Below are positions 7,806-14,318 of a stretch of DNA of 34,838 nucleotides, in pieces (position 1 is the stretch's first letter; each line of letters opens with the position of its first letter). This DNA is from a virus, in IMG/VR virus record IMGVR_UViG_3300047471_000921, positions 1-34,838 of that record; one strand, 5' to 3'. The notes below the pieces were generated by a model. It had not been told where the DNA came from, did not search any database, and saw nothing but the letters and a program-made list of their open reading frames with translations. Made by a program: the position numbers and the translations under genes.

Positions 7806-8073
7806 AGAAATTGAAAATAGATATAGAAAAATTATTAAAGAACTAGGACTTAGCACATTAGATGCATTTATTGTATTGGCATCTTGTTTTGAAGTTTTAA
7901 TGCCTTTATTGACAGAAGAATTTTACACAAATCTTAGTGACTCTAGGAAAATCGCAATAAATATAGGGGTATATTTTAATTCTGTTTTGGATGATGAAAT
8001 TTCTGAAGAGCAAAAAAAAAGAAATGAGCTTATTAAAGAACATATAATCAAAAGATTAAGACGCCGTACATGA
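7795..8073 (+). CDS. Hypothetical helical protein coupled to the regulator, 92 aa
   Basis: A 92-residue, mostly helical acidic protein with a moderately hydrophobic centre (AFIVLASCFEVLMPLL), too mixed for a confident membrane segment, and a basic C-terminus (IIKRLRRRT). It overlaps the regulator gene by 11 bases, so the two are expressed together; a protein partner or anti-regulator is possible. Not recognised. Confidence 0.6.
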   Translation: MEPEEIENRYRKIIKELGLSTLDAFIVLASCFEVLMPLLTEEFYTNLSDSRKIAINIGVYFNSVLDDEISEEQKKRNELIKEHIIKRLRRRT

Positions 8074-8172
8074 TTACATGAAGGCAAAAAAAAACACTAT
8101 AGACATCCCAATGAGTGTTACAATAAAATTTATGTGAGGATTACTGGGAATCAATGACCAATATTTCTTCAT
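8074..8172 (-). CDS. Candidate 32-residue single-span membrane protein
   Basis: A small minus-strand frame starting MKKYWSLIPSN and continuing with INFIVTLIGMSIVFFFAFM, a single predicted transmembrane helix reaching the C-terminus. AAGAGGTTGATA gives a well-placed ribosome site before the ATG. It lies antisense in the 220-base gap between two plus-strand genes. The ribosome site and clean membrane helix support it; length alone would not. The role is unknown; lysis or membrane-stress peptides have this shape. Confidence 0.4.
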   Translation of the reverse strand: MKKYWSLIPSNPHINFIVTLIGMSIVFFFAFM

Positions 8173-8293
8173 TATCAACCTCTTAAATATTTATAAAGAA
8201 AATATTTTAATTTTATGGCAGCATGATTTGTCTTGATTGAAAAGTCAATCTAGGAATAAAAAAAGCCATAAGATATCACAAAAAGGGGTTTTT

Positions 8294-8572
8294 ATGCCAG
8301 ATATATTTAACTTGGATCTTCCTCCATATATGTATTTAAAGCAAGTATTAGATCATTATCCCAAAAGTGCATCGACATACATTGAACTTTGGAGACATAA
8401 AGATAAAAATAATAAAGTTGTGATGAGTAATGAGGAATGTCGAAACATGTTTTTAATATCACCTACGAAATTTAGAAATGACCTTCTTTGCCTTGTTAGG
8501 GAAGGCTTAATTTCTGTCTTTGAAAAGGGTTTTAAGATGACTATTGAGATTGTGAACTTCGACGAAGAATGA
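8294..8572 (+). CDS. Winged-helix-like DNA-binding protein, 92 aa
   Basis: I start this at ATG 8294, preceded by AAAGGGG; a longer frame from TTG at 8237 adds 19 basic residues without a ribosome site. The sequence has short helices (AKSAS-like STYIELW, then MSNEECRNMFLISPTKFRND) followed by LLCLVREGLISVFEKG, the wing pattern of winged-helix proteins. It is probably a transcription or replication regulator. It ends 95 bases before a strong terminator. Confidence 0.6.
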   Translation: MPDIFNLDLPPYMYLKQVLDHYPKSASTYIELWRHKDKNNKVVMSNEECRNMFLISPTKFRNDLLCLVREGLISVFEKGFKMTIEIVNFDEE

Positions 8573-8664
8573 CAACAGTAAACTTTAATTTGCTTATCTC
8601 AAGTCCTTTGGAAAATTAAACCGAAAGATCTTGTGATCAAAAGAAAAAGGGACTAAATTCATTA

Positions 8665-8754
8665 AAATGAAAAGCCCGCTATAGGAGCGGGCTTTTCAAA
8701 CATCATTCAACTAGATCGTTAAAACCGATCATGCGCTAAGACTAGAAAGTAACT
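8665..8754 (-). ncRNA. Candidate antisense small RNA in the replication-initiator leader
   Basis: A minus-strand promoter (8761-8790) would start a transcript near 8754, and the strong terminator at 8668-8698 would end it, giving about 90 nt. The RNA would contain a hairpin from GATCG / CGATC (8714-8718 and 8726-8730, 7-base loop) and then the terminator hairpin. It is complementary to sequence just upstream of the initiator gene, the arrangement of plasmid copy-control antisense RNAs. No open frame of useful length lies in it. Ends are estimates. Confidence 0.5.
8668..8698. terminator. Strong bidirectional intrinsic terminator
   Basis: A perfect 12-bp stem, TGAAAAGCCCGC (8668-8679) with GCGGGCTTTTCA (8687-8698), and a 7-base loop. 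The arms give a T-run on either strand, and on the minus strand a second T-run follows (TTTTCATTTT). It would stop rightward transcription after the gene ending at 8572 and leftward transcription of the antisense RNA candidate. Confidence 0.88.
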
Positions 8755-8786
8755 GCTCTAATCTTAGCGCATGACGGTATTAATCG
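8714..8786. repeat. Large imperfect inverted repeat upstream of the initiator gene
   Basis: CATGCGCTAAGA (8730-8741) is repeated inverted as TCTTAGCGCATG (8762-8773), with a 20-base centre. Pairing continues outward with one bulged base through ACCG / CGGT. The minus promoter -10 lies inside the right arm. It may be an initiator-binding site, an operator or a leader hairpin. Confidence 0.75.
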
Positions 8787-8790
8787 TCAA
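8761..8790 (-). promoter_or_regulatory. Predicted minus-strand sigma70 promoter
   Basis: Read leftward: TTGACG (-35, 8790-8785), 18 bases, TAAGAT (-10, 8766-8761). It is one of the best -35/-10 matches in the window, and it points away from the initiator gene towards the terminator at 8668-8698. Confidence 0.5.
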
Positions 8791-8808
8791 CTCCTTAAAG
8801 AAGGCGCT

Positions 8809-9678
8809 ATGTCTCATTCTATTTCAGATACTTATACAATTCATAATATTAAACTCGATGATCATTTCACTACAATTCACAATTCAAACTGGGAAATTCC
8901 TGGTCTTTCTTGGGATGCAAAAGGTCTTCTTACCTATATTCTAACAAGGCCTAAAAATTGGAAAATCTATTCAGATCAATTGGCTTCGATTTATCAAGGA
9001 AAGAAAAAAGGAAATGGCAAAGACGCAATTCTTTCGATGTTAAATGAATTAAAAGAATTTGAGTTTATTATTCACACAAAGTCCAAAGACTCAAAGGGTA
9101 AATGGATTCATAGATATGACGTTTATCCTATGCCAATTAGGGATTTTCAAAAAATGTTTCCAGAACGGGATTATCCAGGCCTGGATCATCCAGCTACGGA
9201 TAATCCCGTTATACTAACAAGAAAGGACAAAGTCCTTTCTTCCACTGAATCTTTTAAAAACAAGAAAGAACAACAACAAACGAACGTCGTTTTTTATGAT
9301 TCTCTCAACGATGATCGTTTATCCCAAGACGACAAGCAATCTCTCATGCGTTACCCCGAGGAAAGAGTCCAAAAAGCCTTCGAATTTGCTAAATCCACCA
9401 AGATAAAAACCACTTTGGTTCAGGTTTTGGTTTGGCATTGTACTCAAGTAAATCCTCCTTTGCCCGGTAAGAAAAATACTCTGAAACTTGAATGTCAGAA
9501 AGCTGCAATTGGCTTAAAATCTGAAAATTGTGAATTTCATGTGTCTGATGAAGGAGTAACTTTCGTGGCTTTAGTTGGTCAAATGCAGCCAATTACGATA
9601 AAATATACTGATGAAGATGCAAAAAACAAGATTTTACAAAAACTTAAACATTTTAAATTTAAGGAAATAAAAAATTGA
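8809..9678 (+). CDS. Replication-initiator-like winged-helix protein, 289 aa
   Basis: The N-terminal 100 residues have LSWDAKGLLTYILTRPKNW (about 33-51), YSDQLASIYQGKKKG and ILSMLNELKEFEFI, the layout of phage and plasmid initiator domains that bind the origin (RepA_N / DnaD-like winged helices). A polar linker of about 60 residues follows, then a C-terminal domain (about 165-289) with a basic end. A moderate ribosome site (AAGG) lies before the ATG. The gene follows an inverted repeat and antisense-RNA candidate and heads an operon of overlapping genes. As no DNA polymerase is present, it probably recruits host replication proteins. Initiation is inferred from family and context. Confidence 0.65.
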   Translation: MSHSISDTYTIHNIKLDDHFTTIHNSNWEIPGLSWDAKGLLTYILTRPKNWKIYSDQLASIYQGKKKGNGKDAILSMLNELKEFEFIIHTKSKDSKGKWIHRYDVYPMPIRDFQKMFPERDYPGLDHPATDNPVILTRKDKVLSSTESFKNKKEQQQTNVVFYDSLNDDRLSQDDKQSLMRYPEERVQKAFEFAKSTKIKTTLVQVLVWHCTQVNPPLPGKKNTLKLECQKAAIGLKSENCEFHVSDEGVTFVALVGQMQPITIKYTDEDAKNKILQKLKHFKFKEIKN

Positions 9679-10025
9679 AAAAAGAAACTTATACGGTAAA
9701 TGAGGCGGCTAAATTCTTTTTGCAATCACCTCAATCTATTAGGATTGCAATAATTCGGGGATTGCTAATCGCTAGCAAGGAAAAAGGAAGGCTTTTCATC
9801 AAGCGAGAAGATTTGATTCAATATTTTCAAGATCGGTGGAAAAGAAAACCCTTCAAAGATCCTAACTTGATTTCGATTCAAAATGCTGCAATTCAATATG
9901 GAGTTACAGCTCAAAGGCTTTATTACCTTGTCAGAAAAGGAATTGTAAAAGGCGTAAAAAAGCGAGGGATCCCTACAGCTTTAAACAAGATTCAACTTAA
10001 TGAATTATTTAAGGTAAACATATGA
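9675..10025 (+). CDS. Protein with two tandem MerR/excisionase-like helix-turn-helix motifs, 116 aa
   Basis: Two similar DNA-binding units are visible: TVNEAAKFFLQSPQSIRIAI with GRLFIKREDL (residues about 7-50), and SIQNAAIQYGVTAQRLYYLV with a basic loop and ALNKIQL (about 66-110). Each matches the short winged helix of excisionases and MerR-like regulators. The start is TTG, overlapping the upstream TGA (TTGA), so translation is coupled. With no integrase in the genome an excision role is unlikely; transcriptional control or origin binding is more plausible. Confidence 0.65.
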   Translation: MKKETYTVNEAAKFFLQSPQSIRIAIIRGLLIASKEKGRLFIKREDLIQYFQDRWKRKPFKDPNLISIQNAAIQYGVTAQRLYYLVRKGIVKGVKKRGIPTALNKIQLNELFKVNI

Positions 10026-10345
10026 ACATAAATAACTTAATGGAAAAACTCACACCTGCTGAATTTAAAATGTGGGCATATATTCAACTTGAAATCCAAG
10101 AAAACGATTTCACTTTAGGAGACGTTATTTCGGGAACATATCAAACACCATCAACAGTTTACAAAGGAATTAGAACTTTGCTTTTGCTAAACTTGATAAA
10201 ACGAACCAATCCCCGGAATCAAAAGGAAAATAAAGATGGGATCTTTCGGGCGATGGGCGAATTAATGATTTTAAGCAACCTTCCTTTCTACAAAAACGAA
10301 AAGGAATGTAAAGACACAGGTCAACACAAAAAAGAGGTTTTATGA
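10022..10345 (+). CDS. Small winged-helix-like protein, 107 aa
   Basis: It begins with MEKLTPAEFKMWAYIQLE and has TYQTPSTVYKGIRTLLLLNL followed by IKRTNPRNQ, the helix-turn-helix and wing pattern of MarR/DnaD-like DNA-binding domains. The C-terminal 30 residues are polar. It overlaps both neighbours by ATGA. It is the third consecutive DNA-binding protein in the operon and probably acts in replication or early regulation. Confidence 0.6.
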   Translation: MNINNLMEKLTPAEFKMWAYIQLEIQENDFTLGDVISGTYQTPSTVYKGIRTLLLLNLIKRTNPRNQKENKDGIFRAMGELMILSNLPFYKNEKECKDTGQHKKEVL

Positions 10346-10608
10346 TAGAAATAACGAAGTTTGAACTTTGCGATAAAGGAGCTTTAAAAGCTAAGGTTTC
10401 ATTGAGAATTGAAAAATGGGGTGGGTTTTGCATTCACAACGTTGCGATTATGGAAAAAGATGGAAAGCGTTGGATAAATTTTCCACAGCATCCAGTTGAG
10501 GTAAATGGCGAAAAAAAGTGGCTACCAATTTGCACTTTTGATAAACCGGATATTTTAAGAAAATTTAGTGAATCTGTTTTAGAAGCTGTAGACGCTCAGC
10601 ATAAATAA
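10342..10608 (+). CDS. SpoVG-like protein, 88 aa
   Basis: The pattern IEITKFELCDKGALKAKVSL, then GFCIHNVAIMEKDGKRWINF, a loop with PVEVNGEKKW, and a final helix (ILRKFSESVLEAV) matches the SpoVG family. SpoVG is a small nucleic-acid-binding regulator in bacteria, with relatives in phages. Start by ATGA overlap. The gene is followed by a hairpin-rich segment, so it is likely the last of this transcription block. Family assignment is by sequence layout from memory. Confidence 0.6.
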   Translation: MIEITKFELCDKGALKAKVSLRIEKWGGFCIHNVAIMEKDGKRWINFPQHPVEVNGEKKWLPICTFDKPDILRKFSESVLEAVDAQHK

Positions 10609-10612
10609 AAAT

Positions 10613-10702
10613 GCCCCTCCGGGTGTTTCAAGTCTAGAGGGGCCACCTTAACAGGAGTGTTCTCGGATGAGAGAACAGCTTCCTTTTACCAAAGGCAAGG
10701 AA
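10613..10702 (+). other. Cluster of three hairpins between replication genes
   Basis: Three perfect stems follow one another: GCCCCTC/GAGGGGC (10613-10619, 10637-10643), TGTTCTC/GAGAACA (10658-10664, 10671-10677, 6-base loop) and TTCCTT/AAGGAA (10680-10685, 10697-10702). None has a T-run, so simple termination is unlikely. The block covers most of the 147-base gap before the resolvase gene and could be a structured leader, an RNA-processing site or a small RNA. Confidence 0.55.
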
Positions 10703-10755
10703 AATATGCAAGTTCATTATACTTTTTCTAATTTAATGAGCAAGAGGAATTATCA

Positions 10756-11127
10756 ATGAAAATAGAAATTCCAATACGCACAGTGAGTGAACTCAATGTT
10801 TCGGAACACTGGACGAAAAAACATAAACGAACGAAAGCTCAGAAAAATGCGGTCATCTTCGCTTTAAACGGAAAGCTTTCTGATATTTCGCTTCCATGTG
10901 ACATATTTTTTTCTCGAAAAGCACCCAGATTGTTTGATGACGACAATCTGGTGGCGTCTTTTAAACATATCCGTGATGGTGTTGTGAATATGTTGAAACC
11001 AGGGCTTGCACCCGGGAGGGGAGATGAAGGAAATGATATTAAATGGCATTATTCTCAGCAGCAAGCAAAGCATTATTCAATAACTATTGAGATAAGGATG
11101 CGAGACTTTTATGGACTACCAAAATAG
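10756..11127 (+). CDS. RusA-like Holliday-junction resolvase, 123 aa
   Basis: RusA-family enzymes cut four-way junctions as homodimers. The family core is present: RLFDDDNLVASFKHIRDGVV (about residues 58-77) gives the DxDN-K-xxDG pattern (Asp61-63, Asp74), and a further acidic residue lies in DEGNDIKW (Asp94). The length is typical of the family. AAGAGG precedes the ATG. In this phage it would resolve recombination intermediates made by the exonuclease-annealing pair, or trim branched DNA before packaging. Confidence 0.8.
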   Translation: MKIEIPIRTVSELNVSEHWTKKHKRTKAQKNAVIFALNGKLSDISLPCDIFFSRKAPRLFDDDNLVASFKHIRDGVVNMLKPGLAPGRGDEGNDIKWHYSQQQAKHYSITIEIRMRDFYGLPK

Positions 11128-11131
11128 AATT

Positions 11132-11160
11132 TTGATATACAAGCAATATACCGGTATTTC
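11132..11160 (+). promoter_or_regulatory. Predicted promoter of the outer-membrane protein gene
   Basis: TTGATA (-35, 11132-11137), 17 bases, TATTTC (-10, 11155-11160). The 10-base palindrome ATACCGGTAT overlaps the -10 region and could be an operator. It lies 27 bases before the start codon. Confidence 0.45.
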
Positions 11161-11186
11161 CGGATAACTTAAACTTAAGGAAATCT

Positions 11187-11765
11187 ATGAAGAAATTACT
11201 CGCAAATCTTTTATTATTAGCTCCTATCAGCCTATTTGGTGGGCAATATATTGGTCTCCATGGTGGGACTGCTTATCCTTATCAAACCGATAATAAAGTT
11301 CATGGACAAAAAGTTGGATATAAAGTTGGTGCCTTATATGGATACGATTTTTCTAACAATTTTCGTGTTGAAGGTGAGTTAACTTACCGGTCTAACGACC
11401 ACAAAGAAAAATATAATGTTGGTGCAGATGATGCTCTTATATCAAAAGAGCAACGATATGGCCATAGCTTCTCTTACATGATCAATGGATTTTACGACAT
11501 TGGCCAAATCTCTTTTGCTACAGTTACTCCATTTGTAGGCATTGGGATTGGACTTCATCAATCAACTGCAAAATTGAAAATGCGGACGGATTTAGATTCA
11601 CATGAGACCAAAGAAAAAGATTCAAGCTTTGCTTACCAAGGTATTGTAGGTATAAAATACCCTATTTCCGATAAGATTAGCTTAGCTATGCAATATCATT
11701 ATTTTTGTGGTCAGTCTCATGTAAAAGATCATAGTTTTGGTGTGATGGTTGCTCATCACTTCTAA
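11187..11765 (+). CDS. Outer-membrane beta-barrel protein with signal peptide, 192 aa
   Basis: MKKLLANLLLLAPISLFGG is a Sec signal peptide. The mature part alternates polar and hydrophobic residues in about eight strands (YIGLHGGTAYPYQ, VGALYGYDFSNNFRVEGEL, SFAYQGIVGIKYPISDKI), with polar loops between, and ends in Phe (MVAHHF), the usual BAM recognition end. It resembles small Opa/OmpA-like eight-stranded barrels. The gene has its own ribosome site (AAGG), a likely promoter and a strong terminator, so it looks like an independently expressed cargo gene. It may alter the host surface, for example blocking superinfection as phage Lom-type proteins are suspected to do, but that is inference. 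Confidence 0.82.
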   Translation: MKKLLANLLLLAPISLFGGQYIGLHGGTAYPYQTDNKVHGQKVGYKVGALYGYDFSNNFRVEGELTYRSNDHKEKYNVGADDALISKEQRYGHSFSYMINGFYDIGQISFATVTPFVGIGIGLHQSTAKLKMRTDLDSHETKEKDSSFAYQGIVGIKYPISDKISLAMQYHYFCGQSHVKDHSFGVMVAHHF

Positions 11766-11768
11766 ATT

Positions 11769-11866
11769 CCCCTTTAAAAAAGGGATGAAGCGAACTCTAG
11801 ACCCTTCGCTAGTAGTTTTATAGCCAAGAACCTCATAAAACAGGCTATTCCGGATGATTACTCGGG
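11769..11866 (+). other. Structured 3' region of the outer-membrane protein mRNA
   Basis: A series of stems precedes the terminator: CCCTTT/AAAGGG with a 3-base loop, AGCGAA/TTCGCT, and then two interleaved pairings, GTTTT/AAAAC and ATAGCC/GGCTAT, that together could make a pseudoknot. A short CCG/CGG pair follows. No coding frame is visible. It could be a stable 3' UTR or a small RNA processed from the mRNA. Confidence 0.45.
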
Positions 11867-11881
11867 TTAAACGAATCAGGT

Positions 11882-11917
11882 CCCCTTGCACCTTGTAGCT
11901 CTAAAGCAAGGGGTTTT
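11882..11917 (+). terminator. Intrinsic terminator after the outer-membrane protein gene
   Basis: CCCCTTGC (11882-11889) and GCAAGGGG (11906-11913) form an 8-bp GC-rich stem with a 16-base loop, followed by TTTT. It ends the rightward early transcription before the convergent minus-strand genes. The remaining stretch to 12003 shows only a weak ACTAAT/ATTAGT hairpin. Confidence 0.75.
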
Positions 11918-12003
11918 ACTGAAAATTACTAATGAATGTCAAATTAGTAGAAATAAAATATTTTACTCACTCGAGAAAATGAGCTTTTGAGGGGGGTAAA
12001 GTA

Positions 12004-12231
12004 TCAGGCATTACCTTTACAGATATTGCTTTCGAGAATATCCAATCTAGACTCCATTTCTCTAACCATTTTAGCTATTTCATTATGGCGAGCGAAGAGG
12101 GCTTTGCGGACTTTATCGGAACTAGCGCCTATTTTATTTACATCTAGCTCTAGGGAGCTCATCTTATTCTTAATGACTATTTCTCTATCATCACCAAAAA
12201 AATCAAGTTGGATCAATTTATTGGGGTTCAT
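12004..12231 (-). CDS. Hypothetical coiled-coil protein, 75 aa
   Basis: From residue 25 to the end the protein is a continuous charged helix (SLELDVNKIG, FARHNEIAKMVREMESRLDI) with heptad-like spacing, so a coiled-coil dimer is likely. I start at ATG 12231, which overlaps the upstream gene by 14 bases; an in-frame start at 12273 would lie deeper in that gene. Function not recognised. Confidence 0.55.
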   Translation of the reverse strand: MNPNKLIQLDFFGDDREIVIKNKMSSLELDVNKIGASSDKVRKALFARHNEIAKMVREMESRLDILESNICKGNA

Positions 12232-12415
12232 GTTCCACCCAATTTGCATCAATGCTTTCAAGTATATAAACACGATCGCCTACATACCATAGACATCCTG
12301 GATTATAATTATAATCTTCACCTGTAGGGCGTGACTCTGAAATAACTTTCGTAGCAACGCTGATTTTTTGTTCTGAGAGGGCTTCTCTAATAATGTTTTT
12401 TACCCATTTACGCAT
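12218..12415 (-). CDS. Hypothetical small protein, 65 aa
   Basis: It begins MRKWVKNIIREALSEQKISV (basic helix) and ends with a short beta-like part (CLWYVGDRVYILESID). AAGGAGATAAAA directly before ATG 12415 decides the start; an upstream in-frame start at 12454 has no such site. It is the first of two overlapping minus-strand genes driven by the promoter at 12438-12465. Not recognised. Confidence 0.6.
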   Translation of the reverse strand: MRKWVKNIIREALSEQKISVATKVISESRPTGEDYNYNPGCLWYVGDRVYILESIDANWVEHEPQ

Positions 12416-12437
12416 TTTTATCTCCTTTTTTCTAACA

Positions 12438-12465
12438 ATCATAAAGAGTTGCAAAAAAATTACAA
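12438..12465 (-). promoter_or_regulatory. Predicted promoter of the two minus-strand genes
   Basis: Read leftward: TTGTAA (-35, 12465-12460), 16 bases, TATGAT (-10, 12443-12438). It overlaps the opposing promoter at 12449-12476, so the two cannot be occupied at once. Confidence 0.5.
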
Positions 12466-12476
12466 GAAAATATAAC
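12449..12476 (+). promoter_or_regulatory. Predicted promoter of the packaging and structural operon
   Basis: TTGCAA (-35, 12449-12454), 16 bases, TATAAC (-10, 12471-12476), 38 bases before the terminase small-subunit gene. It overlaps the divergent minus promoter by 17 bases. Confidence 0.5.
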
Positions 12477-12514
12477 GTTGAGATAGGTTTAAAATTATAA
12501 CTTTATGGAAATTT

Positions 12515-12958
12515 ATGGCTCAATTTGAAAAGGGTAATCAAGCAGCTATCGGTAATGAAGGTGGTAGGCCAAGAAAGCATGATAGGGAAGCTTTGATGAT
12601 AGATATGATTAAATGGTCCAAATTTCAATATTCTACTAATCTAAACCGTTGGTGTGGGAATAATGGTTTAGCGCCTTCTTTTTTATTTACTTGGTCCAAA
12701 GAAGACCCCGAGTTTCGAGCAGGGTTAGAGGAAGTTAAGGCAAATTTAGCAGCAAATCGAGAAGAAATGGTTGCTTCAGGTGCTTTACATCAAGCATGTT
12801 ATACTAAAAGTCTTCATGTTTATGATAGAATAACTTATGAACAATGGAAAGAAGAAAAAGAGTTTGAAGCGAGTGTGAACGCGAAATCTGAAGCTGAATC
12901 CTCAAAAAGCATCACTATAAACGCCGTAAAAGAACCTTGGAAGCATGGCAACAATTGA
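12515..12958 (+). CDS. terS: Terminase small subunit, 147 aa
   Basis: The N-terminal FEKGNQAAIGNEGGRPRK is the Gly/Arg-rich start typical of many small terminases (KGN...GGRP). A helix-turn-helix-like part (WCGNNGLAPSFLFTWSKEDP) and a long helix for oligomerisation (FRAGLEEVKANLAANREEM) follow. The protein recognises packaging DNA and feeds it to the large subunit. The 3' end overlaps the large-subunit gene by 14 bases, as usual for this pair. Confidence 0.82.
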   Translation: MAQFEKGNQAAIGNEGGRPRKHDREALMIDMIKWSKFQYSTNLNRWCGNNGLAPSFLFTWSKEDPEFRAGLEEVKANLAANREEMVASGALHQACYTKSLHVYDRITYEQWKEEKEFEASVNAKSEAESSKSITINAVKEPWKHGNN

Positions 12959-14318
12959 AATACCTCATAAATTTCAATGTAGACCTTATCAAATAGATAC
13001 TTGGAAGGCTTTAGAAGATGGTAAGAAACGCATTGTTTGCGCATGGCATCGTGGAGCTGGTAAGGATTTATTTGCTTTGAATTATCTTATCTACAAAATG
13101 ATTCAAGAGCCTGGGGTCTATCTTCATTGCTTTCCAAAACATAATCAAGCCAAGAGGGCTATTTGGAAAGGAGTCCATGATACTCATGAAGGCGAACCGA
13201 TGGGATATCTAGATCATTTTCCAGAAGAAATAGTCAAATCAAAAAACGGTTCTGAGATGAGCGTAGAGCTTATAAATGGCTCTGTGTATCATTTACTTGG
13301 CGTAGACGGTAAAAATGCTTCTGCCGCGCGGGGAATGAATCCTAAGTTTGTGATATTTTCTGAATATGCTTTTATGGATAGAGAAGCTTGGGATACTATT
13401 GAACCTCGTTTATCCCAAAATAATGGGCAAGCCCTCTTCATATCGACCCCCAATGGTCAAAATCATTTTTACAAGTTATATGAATATGCTAAGATTGCTC
13501 ACAAAGACAGAATTAATCCTTTGTGCGATTCTTATCATGCATCTTTGCTCACGATTGATGATACTTCTGTATTTGGTGAAGGATTCATTGAAGGCAAAAG
13601 ATCTGAAGGAATGCCTGAAGACTTCATTCAACAGGAATATTATTGCAACTTCACTCGTGGAGCGGAGGGCTCGTATTATGGAAAACAAATTCAGTCGGCT
13701 AAGGATGAAGATAGAGTTACTTCTATTAACCCTACTCCTGATTTGCAATGCCATAGCGCTTGGGATATTGGTGTTGGTGATTCTTCAAGTATATGGATCT
13801 TTCAGCAATTAAACAATGGGAAGTTGAACTTCTTAGATTATTATGAGAATCAAGGTGTAGGTCTCGATCATTACATAAATTACTTAGATAAATTTCGTGA
13901 AAAACATAAAATAAGTTGGGGTATGCATTATGTTCCTCATGATATGCGAAATAGAGAATTTACTTCAGGTGTATCTCGTATGGAAGTAGCTGAGAAAATG
14001 GGATATAAAATGAGTCCTGTTATCAAAGATGGACAAGCTTATGGATTAGAAGTAGGAATTCAAGTTGTACGTTCAACACTTCCAAACTGTGTGTTTGATA
14101 GAAAAAATTGCGAATTAGGCATTCAATGCTTAGAATTCTATCGCAAAAAATACAATGAGGCCTTAAAAGTATATTATGACACTCCTTTACATGATAAATA
14201 TTCTCACGGCGCCGATGCTTTTAGAATGGCTTGTATAGGCATAAAAGAGATCGGACAAGCAAGCAAGCTTTCGCCTGATCAAATTTCATCTATGCGAAGA
14301 AAATATACGGGGTATTGA
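12945..14318 (+). CDS. terL: Terminase large subunit, 457 aa
   Basis: This is the ATP-driven packaging motor and nuclease. ATPase motifs are Walker A WHRGAGKD (residues 34-41), Walker B KFVIFSEYA (134-142, catalytic Glu140) and coupling motif STPNG (167-171). The RNase-H-like nuclease domain shows SAWDIGVGDS (Asp274), PHDM (Asp333) and HGADAFR (Asp424). The length is complete for a two-domain enzyme. Its start overlaps the small subunit, and its stop overlaps the next small gene (TGATG). The packaging mode (headful or site-specific) cannot be read from motifs alone. Confidence 0.95.
   Translation: MATIEIPHKFQCRPYQIDTWKALEDGKKRIVCAWHRGAGKDLFALNYLIYKMIQEPGVYLHCFPKHNQAKRAIWKGVHDTHEGEPMGYLDHFPEEIVKSKNGSEMSVELINGSVYHLLGVDGKNASAARGMNPKFVIFSEYAFMDREAWDTIEPRLSQNNGQALFISTPNGQNHFYKLYEYAKIAHKDRINPLCDSYHASLLTIDDTSVFGEGFIEGKRSEGMPEDFIQQEYYCNFTRGAEGSYYGKQIQSAKDEDRVTSINPTPDLQCHSAWDIGVGDSSSIWIFQQLNNGKLNFLDYYENQGVGLDHYINYLDKFREKHKISWGMHYVPHDMRNREFTSGVSRMEVAEKMGYKMSPVIKDGQAYGLEVGIQVVRSTLPNCVFDRKNCELGIQCLEFYRKKYNEALKVYYDTPLHDKYSHGADAFRMACIGIKEIGQASKLSPDQISSMRRKYTGY

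Noticed and set aside
13366-13812. 148-residue plus-strand frame inside the terminase gene
   Set aside because: It overlaps the conserved ATPase and nuclease domains in another frame and shows no domain of its own.
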